DNA of 5,246 nt from Paraglaciecola arctica (GTDB taxonomy: Bacteria > Pseudomonadota > Gammaproteobacteria > Enterobacterales > Alteromonadaceae): NCBI GenBank assembly GCA_003232445.1, contig QIJM01000041.1:1-5246 (forward strand), given 5' to 3'. The position numbers and the translations under genes were made by a program. The notes under the pieces were generated by a model that saw only the letters and a list, made by a program, of their open reading frames with translations, was not told the DNA's origin and searched no databases. Below, in pieces: positions 1-5,246 of the stretch. The stretch's first letter is position 1. Each line of letters starts with the position of its first letter.

Positions 1-669
1 CGGCTTAATAAGCAGCCTGAACAGTTAAATGAGTATTTGGCAGCGCTATCCTCAGTCAAGCAAAGCGAATACCAGTTATGGACGGGCGATGAACAACTCA
101 GCTTTTTGATCAATGCCTATAACGGTTTTACCTTACAACTGATTAATCAAAACTATGCCAAGTTTCAAAATGGCAAAGTAAAGTCGATTAAAGACTTAGG
201 CAGCTTTTTTTCTAGCCCATGGAAACAATCGTTTTTTACTCTGCTTGATGAGAAGCGCAGTTTAGATGATGTTGAACACGACATGATCCGTGTGTGGTTT
301 GAACGCCCACGAATACATGCAGCAGTTGTGTGTGCAGCAGTGAGTTGTCCGCCCTTAAGAAACGAAGCCTTTGTCGCTGATAAACTGGATCAGCAGCTTG
401 ATGATCAAATGCGTCAGTTTTTATCTGATGAGCTAAGCAACACTATCAACCTCAAGGATAATCGTGTGAAACTCTCTTCTATTTTCAAATGGTATGCTAA
501 AGATTTTGAGAAGGGTCAACAGGGGTTTAATAGTCTCAAAGATCTTATTAAAGCCTATCAAACAGATATCGCCGACGATCCTCAGCAACTGATTTGGTTA
601 CAAAAGCAGGACTTTAAAATTCGTTACTTAGACTATGACTGGCGGTTAAATGATATCTCTACTTTCTAA
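1..669 (+). CDS. DUF547 domain protein, 5'-truncated by window edge
   Basis: The frame is open from base 1 to the TAA at 667-669 (222 codons visible). The TTG at 37 is an internal leucine rather than a convincing start, because in-frame coding continues upstream of it and no ribosome binding site precedes it. The N-terminus, probably a few tens of residues with an export signal, lies outside the window. Family evidence is the conserved DUF547 blocks in order: an FLINAYNG-like block, SIKDLGSFFSSPWK, a 'RSLDDVEHDMIR' helix, then an R-I-H block (His codon 316-318, Cys codon 331-333) leading into SCPPLR (343-360), and near the C-terminus a 'SSIFKWYAKDF' block. DUF547 proteins are widespread, usually predicted to be exported, and have no settled biochemical role. 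The conserved His and Cys residues could be catalytic, but that is inference. The last 20 bases overlap ynjB, so the two are probably co-transcribed and translationally coupled. Family assignment is firm; function is unknown. Confidence 0.9.
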   Translation, partial: RLNKQPEQLNEYLAALSSVKQSEYQLWTGDEQLSFLINAYNGFTLQLINQNYAKFQNGKVKSIKDLGSFFSSPWKQSFFTLLDEKRSLDDVEHDMIRVWFERPRIHAAVVCAAVSCPPLRNEAFVADKLDQQLDDQMRQFLSDELSNTINLKDNRVKLSSIFKWYAKDFEKGQQGFNSLKDLIKAYQTDIADDPQQLIWLQKQDFKIRYLDYDWRLNDISTF

Positions 670-1828
670 GCGTTTAGTCAGCGTTTTTGTAGTATGTTTT
701 TTACTTTTTTTTGTGCCAACGGTCAATGCTAACGAAGCGTTAAAACCTGTCGCCACTGTTGAAGAAAGTAGTGCCCAGTGGCAACAAACCCTAAAAGCAG
801 CCAAAGGTCAGTCAGTATATTTCTACGCTTGGGGCGGTTCAAAGGCAGTGAATGAGTATTTACGCTGGGCAACACGAGAAATTGCCCAGCAATATCGAAT
901 AAAATTAATTCACGTTAAAGTCACTGATCCATCTGAGCCTGTGTCACGACTCAAAGCTGAAAATGGCCGTACTAGTGCGATTGATTTAATGTGGGTAAAC
1001 GGTGAAAACTTTGCGTATCTCAAACAACAAGGTTTTTTACTTGGCAACTTATGGACAGCCATTCCCAACTCTGCTTTTTTAGCAGTAGATAATTTACCTA
1101 TAACTGTTGATTTTGGTGAGCCTATGGATGGCTTTGAAGTGCCTTGGGGCATTGGCCAATTTAACTTGATTGCTGAGGGTGGGGTTTATCAACAACCACA
1201 AATCAGCGCAAAGTCTCTGTTAGGTATTGCTCAACAAAACCCCAAAACAGTCACTTACCCTAGACCACCCGAATTTCATGGCACCACTTTTTTAAAACAG
1301 CTGTTAGTCGATTTAACCGATGCCGACCCGCGCTTGTATCAGTTAGCCACAAAGCAAGCTCAAGACGAGTTGTTGCCCGCCTTATGGCAATATTTAGATA
1401 AATTACATCCGTATTTATGGCAACAAGGCCAAGCGTTCCCTAGTTCAGCAGCTGAACAACTGTTGTTGTATCAACAAAAAATTCTCTCAATGGCCGTGAG
1501 TTTTAACCCTAATCAATGGCTAAAAGAAAAAAGCACTCAACAAATTTCTGAGTCGAGCGTTAGGCGTTATTTTACTGATGGTGCGATCACCAATAGTCAT
1601 AATCTTGCTATCCCAAAATCGGCACCTAGCCCAGAGGCAGCAAAAGTGGTGATTAACTTTATGTTGAGTGAAAAAGCACAGAAAGAGAAATTCACTGGCG
1701 TATGGGGTGATCCTTCCGTGATTACCTCTTTGTTCGATGAAAAAGCGACTATGCCTGCCCATCCCGAACTTCACAGTTCATGGCATGTACTTATTGAGGA
1801 TGCATGGCAGCAACGATACGGCGGATAG
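650..1828 (+). CDS. ynjB: YnjB-type ABC transporter periplasmic substrate-binding protein
   Basis: 392 residues, close to the roughly 390 of E. coli YnjB. Residues 1-27 form a signal peptide: basic K7-R8, a hydrophobic core at about 9-23 and a V-N-A signal peptidase I site, so the mature protein should start at N28. C16 lies inside the hydrophobic core with no lipobox, so this is a soluble periplasmic protein rather than a lipoprotein. YnjB-like blocks are YFYAWGGS (57-64), the VSRL region, DLMWVNGENF (112-121), FEVPWG around W166, PPEF (206-209) followed by TTFLKQ, and a C-terminal NLAIPKSAPSPEAAKVVINF block typical of extracellular solute-binding proteins related to ThiB and iron/polyamine binders. 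It would deliver ligand to the permease encoded next; the ligand is unknown. The start at 650 lies within the DUF547 gene, with a weak GGCGG at 641-645 four bases upstream. The signal peptide supports this start, and coupling to the upstream gene probably drives translation. Confidence 0.93.
   Translation: MISLLSKRLVSVFVVCFLLFFVPTVNANEALKPVATVEESSAQWQQTLKAAKGQSVYFYAWGGSKAVNEYLRWATREIAQQYRIKLIHVKVTDPSEPVSRLKAENGRTSAIDLMWVNGENFAYLKQQGFLLGNLWTAIPNSAFLAVDNLPITVDFGEPMDGFEVPWGIGQFNLIAEGGVYQQPQISAKSLLGIAQQNPKTVTYPRPPEFHGTTFLKQLLVDLTDADPRLYQLATKQAQDELLPALWQYLDKLHPYLWQQGQAFPSSAAEQLLLYQQKILSMAVSFNPNQWLKEKSTQQISESSVRRYFTDGAITNSHNLAIPKSAPSPEAAKVVINFMLSEKAQKEKFTGVWGDPSVITSLFDEKATMPAHPELHSSWHVLIEDAWQQRYGG
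1796..1803 (+). promoter_or_regulatory. Ribosome binding site for ynjC inside ynjB
   Basis: GAGGA at 1796-1800 lies three bases before the ATG at 1804, within the last codons of ynjB. The spacing is short but usable. Together with the 25-base overlap it suggests that ynjC translation depends on ribosomes finishing ynjB. Confidence 0.5.
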
Positions 1829-3429
1829 GACTCGCCAGCGGATGGTTGCTGGTGTCTTTGATTTCATTACTGCCAATCCTTGGTATCGTGGTCGGATTGT
1901 GGCCACCAGAGCAGATTACATTTGCCGACATTAACCCTTTTTTAGCCTACCAAGGTTTATCCGTTTCGGTATTTATGACCTTATTCAGCGCGGTATTTAG
2001 CACCTTAATCTCGTTGTATATTGCGTTTATGGTGTATAGCCAGTATCACCTAAGTCGACGTTTACAGTCCTTCGAAAAATACCTCGCGCCACTTCTATCC
2101 TTACCTCACCTTGCTATCGCCTTAGGATTAGTATTCTTGTTCAGCGATGGTAGCTTGTTTTTTGTCGACTCAGGGTTGCCACGTAAAGGATTATCCACCC
2201 TGATCATTGCCATAGTCATAAAAGAAGTGCCCTTTTTCCTCTTGATTTTTAGTGCGATTGGTCGGCAGTTACCCATTAAATATTGGTTATTACAAGGTAA
2301 AGCTTTGGGGTACCAAGACTATCGTTGCTGGTGGTTTTTAGTGTTTCCCCCACTCCTCAAACAATCTCGCTTAGCGTTGTTAGCAGCTACGGCTTATACC
2401 CTGTCGGTGGTAGATGTCAGTTTGTTGGTTGGACCCAATATACCTGAGCTATTTGCGGTATCTGTTTATCGTTGGCAAACCAGTTTTTCTGCAGGTGATC
2501 AGGCGTTAGCCTTTTGGGCTAACGCTTTGTTGTTGATACTGCTGGCTGTGTCGGTGTTGATTTTGTATGGACATGAAAAACTTGTCCATGCTGGGTGTAA
2601 AGCGCTAGCAACCCAAGGCAGCCGTTTTTCCATTGGTATAATCCATCCCGTATTTAAAGTCTGGTTACCTATGTTAGGCCTGTTAACCGCCATGATGGTG
2701 CTGGTATTCGCTTTGTGGTCATTTGGCTTCAACTGGCACAGTGATAGCTTCGCTTTAACGCAACTAACCACTAGGTTATGGCAAGATGAATGGTTGTTTT
2801 TTGCATTGCCATTACAAAATTCATCGTTGATTGGTTTATTCGCGGGTTTGCTAGGGGTCGCTTTTGCATTGTTAGCATTAGAGTTACAACGGCAAAAAGG
2901 GAAGTACTGGCCTGACTATTATTGGTTGTTAGCCATTATTTTGCCGCAACTGAGTATGGTGTTAGGTTGGCAGATTCTGCATATTTGGTCGCAAGGCGGT
3001 TATCATAGTGGTTGGATTATTTTATCGCACTTACCTTTTACCTTTGCCTATGCGTATTTGGTACTAAAAGGCCCGTTTCAGAATGTTGAACCACGTTATG
3101 AATTGTTAGCTGCAAGTTTTGGGTATTCATCCTGGCAGAGCTGGTGGCAGGTGCGATTTAGGCTACTATTACCTGCTATCTTTACGGCTTTTGCGATAGC
3201 ATTTTCGGTCAGTATTGCCCAATACATACCTACTTTAATGATGGGGGCGGGGCGAGTGACTACTATTACCACCGAAGCAGTCGCCATTGGTACGGGTAGC
3301 CAGCAAGATCTGATTGCCCTATATGTGTTATTACAATCCACCTTACCTTTTATGGCATTTTTTGTTGCAGCGTTATTAGCTCGTAGATTTCGAGGAAGTA
3401 TGGGAGGCCACGATGTTAGACATTATTGA
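1804..3429 (+). CDS. ynjC: YnjC-type fused ABC transporter permease
   Basis: 541 residues, strongly hydrophobic, with about 12 predicted membrane segments. It has the duplicated architecture of ThiP/SfuB-like permeases, in which one polypeptide supplies both membrane domains. Half 1 has segments near 12-32, 50-75, 95-115, 128-152, 189-215 and 234-255; half 2 near 286-312, 340-362, 370-392, 398-422, 455-480 and 503-530. Each half carries an EAA-like cytoplasmic loop that should contact the ATPase. In half 1 this is about 163-183 (G169, P182-P183), where the EAA triplet itself is replaced by L-Q-G. In half 2 it is about 434-458, with A436-A437 and G440 retained and P457 at the end. The N-terminus is short and basic (R6-R7) before the first segment, which fits the start at 1804. 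The gene overlaps ynjB by 25 bases and ynjD by 17. E. coli YnjC is the closest family I recognise; the substrate is unknown. An intragenic hairpin pair is listed separately. Confidence 0.93.
   Translation: MAATIRRIGLASGWLLVSLISLLPILGIVVGLWPPEQITFADINPFLAYQGLSVSVFMTLFSAVFSTLISLYIAFMVYSQYHLSRRLQSFEKYLAPLLSLPHLAIALGLVFLFSDGSLFFVDSGLPRKGLSTLIIAIVIKEVPFFLLIFSAIGRQLPIKYWLLQGKALGYQDYRCWWFLVFPPLLKQSRLALLAATAYTLSVVDVSLLVGPNIPELFAVSVYRWQTSFSAGDQALAFWANALLLILLAVSVLILYGHEKLVHAGCKALATQGSRFSIGIIHPVFKVWLPMLGLLTAMMVLVFALWSFGFNWHSDSFALTQLTTRLWQDEWLFFALPLQNSSLIGLFAGLLGVAFALLALELQRQKGKYWPDYYWLLAIILPQLSMVLGWQILHIWSQGGYHSGWIILSHLPFTFAYAYLVLKGPFQNVEPRYELLAASFGYSSWQSWWQVRFRLLLPAIFTAFAIAFSVSIAQYIPTLMMGAGRVTTITTEAVAIGTGSQQDLIALYVLLQSTLPFMAFFVAALLARRFRGSMGGHDVRHY
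2501..2527 (+). repeat. Intragenic inverted repeat, hairpin 1 in ynjC
   Basis: GCGTTAGCC at 2503-2511 and GGCTAACGC at 2517-2525 are perfect 9-base inverted repeats around a 5-base loop (TTTTG). One G-U pair (2502/2526) and one A-U pair (2501/2527) could extend the stem to 11. It encodes the A-L-A-F-W-A-N-A stretch of the sixth membrane segment. T-rich but interrupted sequence follows, so it resembles a poor terminator. The repeat is seen directly; any RNA function is inference. Confidence 0.6.
2565..2591 (+). repeat. Intragenic inverted repeat, hairpin 2 in ynjC
   Basis: ATGGACA at 2567-2573 and TGTCCAT at 2583-2589 form a perfect 7-base stem around a 9-base A-rich loop. It can be extended by a U-G pair (2566/2590) and a G-C pair (2565/2591) to 9 pairs. 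It starts 37 bases after hairpin 1 and lies just past the sixth membrane segment, in the sequence for the loop joining the two permease halves. Confidence 0.5.
3402..3412 (+). promoter_or_regulatory. Strong ribosome binding site for ynjD inside ynjC
   Basis: GGGAGG at 3402-3407 is followed by a 5-base spacer and the ATG at 3413. This is the best Shine-Dalgarno in the operon and fixes the ynjD start. It sits within the ynjC coding sequence, so the ATPase can start independently as well as by coupling. Confidence 0.75.
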
Positions 3430-4069
3430 TTGCCAAATCGAAGCCACAACATGGCACATTACCTTACCGGACATTCATGTGGCTAAAGGTGAATTACTGG
3501 TGATCACTGGCCCAAGTGGTATCGGTAAGTCGACCTTATTACATTGGCTGTTAGGCAATATTCCCCAACATGTGGCTATTAAAGGGCAGATTTTGCTGTC
3601 GGGCACTGATATAACTGATTTAGCTATTGAACAAAGGCGTGTAGGGCTCTTGATGCAAGATGTGTATCTCTTTCCTCATTTGAATGTACAAGACAATATT
3701 TGTTTTGCGTTACCTAAAAATCCACAACTATTTTCTAAAAAGCAACGGCGCTTAGCCGCGCTGAATATGCTTGATCAAATCAACTTAGCGCATCTTGCCA
3801 CTCGCTACCCACAAAATCTCAGCGGTGGTGAACGTTCAAGAGTGGGGTTGATCAGAGCATTAGCCAATCAACCTCAGGTGATGTTGCTTGACGAGCCGTT
3901 TGCTGCATTAGACCCCAGTACCCGAGAACAAATGGGACGTTGGGCATTTCAACAGTTGGCCGAACAGAACATCCCCAGTGTAATGGTGTCACATGATGTA
4001 GAAGACATTCCTTCATCAGCCAAGCGGTTATGTTTGGCTGATTATTATCAAGCCCTAGAGCAGGAATAA
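3413..4069 (+). CDS. ynjD: YnjD-type ABC transporter ATP-binding protein
   Basis: 218 residues, the size of E. coli YnjD (about 217) and of a bare nucleotide-binding domain with no C-terminal regulatory extension. All ATPase motifs are intact: Walker A GPSGIGKST (33-41), Q-loop Q82 in LLMQD, ABC signature LSGGE (136-140), Walker B VMLLDE (156-161) with catalytic E161, D-loop AALD (164-167) and switch H194 in MVSHD. It should dimerise at the cytoplasmic face of the fused permease and power import. The F-P-H-L stretch at 87-90 after the Q-loop is typical of the iron/thiamine/polyamine importer ATPases. It overlaps ynjC by 17 bases and ends 3 bases before ynjF. Confidence 0.95.
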   Translation: MLDIIDCQIEATTWHITLPDIHVAKGELLVITGPSGIGKSTLLHWLLGNIPQHVAIKGQILLSGTDITDLAIEQRRVGLLMQDVYLFPHLNVQDNICFALPKNPQLFSKKQRRLAALNMLDQINLAHLATRYPQNLSGGERSRVGLIRALANQPQVMLLDEPFAALDPSTREQMGRWAFQQLAEQNIPSVMVSHDVEDIPSSAKRLCLADYYQALEQE

Positions 4070-4072
4070 TCG

Positions 4073-4687
4073 ATGATTGACCCCTTACTGAATAAAATAC
4101 TCAGGCCACCATTAGCTTTAGCTGCCAAACCTTTAGTCCGTTTTGGTATCACTGCAAACCAAGTGACTGTTTTCGGTTTTGTTTTAGGAATATTGGCTGT
4201 GCCTGCCATTATTGCTGAACATTTTGACTTAGCCTTAACACTCATACTGCTCAACCGATTGAGCGACGGTTTAGATGGTGCCGTAGCTCGGCAAACTCAT
4301 ACCACCGATGCCGGTGGGTTTTTAGATATTAGCTTGGATTTTATATTCTACTCAGCCATTGTTTTTGCTTTTATTGTCAGCCATCCAGAACAAAATGCAG
4401 TAGCAGGCAGCTTATTAATGTTGTCGTTCACCGCAACCGGCAGCTGTTTTTTAGCCTTTGCAATCATGGCCAGCAAACACAATATCGACAACCCGCAATA
4501 CCCCAATAAAAGCATGCATTATATGGGCGGCTTAGCCGAAGGTTTCGAAACCATAGTCGTGTTGTGTTTGTTTTGTTTATTTCCCGAATACTTTGTACCT
4601 ATCGCATTGGTTTATACCGCAGCATGTTGCATAACCGCTGGAGTAAGGATTGTGACTGGCTATCAAACACTTAACAAGCTAGGCTGA
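4073..4687 (+). CDS. ynjF: YnjF-type CDP-alcohol phosphatidyltransferase family protein
   Basis: 204 residues, an integral membrane protein with about six hydrophobic segments. The CDP-alcohol phosphotransferase signature is present: D65-x2-D68-G69-x2-A72-R73, then G81-x3-D85-x3-D89. The four aspartates that hold the metal ions and the base are all retained, so the enzyme should be active. The spacer between R73 and G81 is seven residues, against eight in the textbook motif. Members displace CMP from a CDP-linked donor, usually CDP-diacylglycerol, with an alcohol to make a phospholipid. For YnjF neither donor nor acceptor is established to my knowledge. The start at 4073 is preceded by AGGA (4062-4065) with seven-base spacing, only 3 bases after the ynjD stop, so it is almost certainly in the same transcript. 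In E. coli ynjF also lies downstream of ynjBCD, but with ynjE between; here ynjE is absent. I see no hairpin terminator just after the stop. Confidence 0.92.
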   Translation: MIDPLLNKILRPPLALAAKPLVRFGITANQVTVFGFVLGILAVPAIIAEHFDLALTLILLNRLSDGLDGAVARQTHTTDAGGFLDISLDFIFYSAIVFAFIVSHPEQNAVAGSLLMLSFTATGSCFLAFAIMASKHNIDNPQYPNKSMHYMGGLAEGFETIVVLCLFCLFPEYFVPIALVYTAACCITAGVRIVTGYQTLNKLG

Positions 4688-4728
4688 GGACTGAGAACAA
4701 TACTAGAACTTAACAAAACAGGATTGTC
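4688..4728 (+). other. Short intergenic gap with ribosome binding site
   Basis: This 41-base spacer is the only real non-coding gap in the window. AGGA at 4720-4723 with a 5-base spacer serves the ATG at 4729. There is a short direct repeat CTGAGGA/CTGAGAA at 4684-4697. I see no inverted repeat with a T-run, so no intrinsic terminator, and no well-spaced sigma-70 promoter. Read-through from ynjF is possible. Confidence 0.5.
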
Positions 4729-5223
4729 ATGAAAAAAATATATGTATTCCTTCTAATTATTATTGCTAATCAGGTTAAAGCGGATGTTGAACTTGTGCCT
4801 TTGGATATGGAATTAGGCTATTGGGAAACGACAACTCAGATTGATGTAGAGGGTATGTTAGCCAGTATACCTGAGGAACAAAGAGCAGCCATTCGTGGAA
4901 TGATGGGAAGCAAAATGAAAATACCCGTCATTAAGCAATGTATTACCCAAGACTCACTTAAGGATATGGAAGCTCAGATGAGGAAGTCATTCAAATCTGC
5001 AGATAATGATTGTGACCTGCAAGTGACTAAAAGCACTTCTCAAGAGTTTAATGGTGTACTGACTTGCGCAGGTGGAGCGACAAAAACTACGATTAGCACA
5101 AAATCGATTAGCTCAAAACGTCTTGAAAGTCAGATAAATACTGATATGGGTGGTCTGGGGCAAAATAACATTAAGACTATTGGTGAATGGAAATCGGCAA
5201 CCTGCCCTGATGGTGTTGAGTAG
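4729..5223 (+). CDS. DUF3617 family exported protein
   Basis: 164 residues. Residues 1-18 are a signal peptide: K2-K3, a hydrophobic core at about 4-13 and a V-K-A cleavage site before D19, so the mature 146-residue protein should be periplasmic. The family call rests on the DUF3617 pattern: an early 'ELGYWETTTQIDVEGM' block (28-43; the family usually has a G-x-W-E-x-T start), a K-Q-C-I-T block (69-73), a second cysteine (C95), a C at 113 following 'NGVLT' and a late 'GEWKSATC' ending at C159. Four cysteines (71, 95, 113, 159) in an exported protein could form two disulfides. The function of DUF3617 proteins is unknown. It is rich in Met, Lys and Ser and less hydrophobic than its neighbours. 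The separation from ynjF suggests loose or no functional linkage to the transporter operon. Confidence 0.82.
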   Translation: MKKIYVFLLIIIANQVKADVELVPLDMELGYWETTTQIDVEGMLASIPEEQRAAIRGMMGSKMKIPVIKQCITQDSLKDMEAQMRKSFKSADNDCDLQVTKSTSQEFNGVLTCAGGATKTTISTKSISSKRLESQINTDMGGLGQNNIKTIGEWKSATCPDGVE

Positions 5224-5246
5224 AAGTTAAATGTAGTCGCTAGTAA
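5224..5246. other. Trailing non-coding bases
   Basis: The 23 bases after the DUF3617 stop contain no hairpin, T-run or recognisable start signal. The end of this transcript lies beyond the window. Confidence 0.4.

Noticed and set aside
37..669. TTG at 37 as the true start of the DUF547 gene
   Set aside because: The frame is open to base 1, no Shine-Dalgarno precedes the TTG, and starting there would leave no export signal, so truncation by the window edge is the better explanation.
705..712. Run of eight T in the ynjB signal peptide region, possible slippage or phase-variation tract
   Set aside because: The tract is short, encodes ordinary hydrophobic signal-peptide residues, and the reading frame is intact; nothing else suggests phase variation.
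910..1152. Antisense reading frames (also 1520-1774, 2499-2771, 3096-3341, 4048-4254)
   Set aside because: All are opposite strongly supported genes, lack ribosome binding sites or recognisable domains, and have the composition expected of reverse-frame translation.
1443..1457. Near-palindrome GTTCAGC-A-GCTGAAC inside ynjB
   Set aside because: Short, within coding sequence for S-S-A-A-E-Q, with no room for a hairpin loop of normal size and no match to an operator I recognise; likely chance.
1737..1934. 65-codon + strand reading frame spanning the ynjB/ynjC junction
   Set aside because: It lies wholly inside two well-supported genes in another frame, has no family resemblance and is explained as a shadow.
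4671..4704. Possible promoter before the DUF3617 gene: TTAACA at 4671-4676 and AATACT at 4699-4704
   Set aside because: The -35-like box is good but the spacing is 22 bases, too long for sigma-70, and no acceptable -10 sits at 16-18 bases.

Overview
The window is compact bacterial DNA, coding almost end to end on the + strand. It most likely comes from a marine gammaproteobacterium of the Alteromonadales type. That placement is an inference from the moderately low GC, the glutamine-rich proteins and the close match of gene content and order to the Escherichia coli ynj locus. No rRNA, tRNA, mobile element or CRISPR array is visible.

Layout: (1) 1-669 is the 3' part of a DUF547-family gene whose start lies upstream of the window. 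(2) 650-4069 is a complete binding-protein-dependent ABC importer of the YnjBCD type: a periplasmic binding protein (ynjB), a double-length fused permease (ynjC) and an ATPase (ynjD). (3) 4073-4687 is a CDP-alcohol phosphatidyltransferase of the YnjF type. (4) After a 41-base gap, 4729-5223 encodes a small exported DUF3617-family protein. The last 23 bases hold no recognisable feature.

The first five genes look like one operon. DUF547/ynjB, ynjB/ynjC and ynjC/ynjD overlap by 20, 25 and 17 bases, and ynjD and ynjF are 3 bases apart. Compared with E. coli, the rhodanese gene ynjE is missing between ynjD and ynjF, and a DUF547 gene stands where E. coli has ynjA. The substrate of YnjBCD and the alcohol used by YnjF are not established to my knowledge. 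Their tight linkage suggests, but does not prove, that an imported compound or envelope lipid chemistry connects them. The DUF3617 gene has its own ribosome binding site and may be only loosely linked.

The least expected feature is a pair of inverted repeats inside ynjC (2501-2591), at the point where the coding sequence passes from the first permease half to the second. I see no wholly new system. The points worth following are the DUF547-transporter-lipid synthase linkage and the intragenic hairpins.
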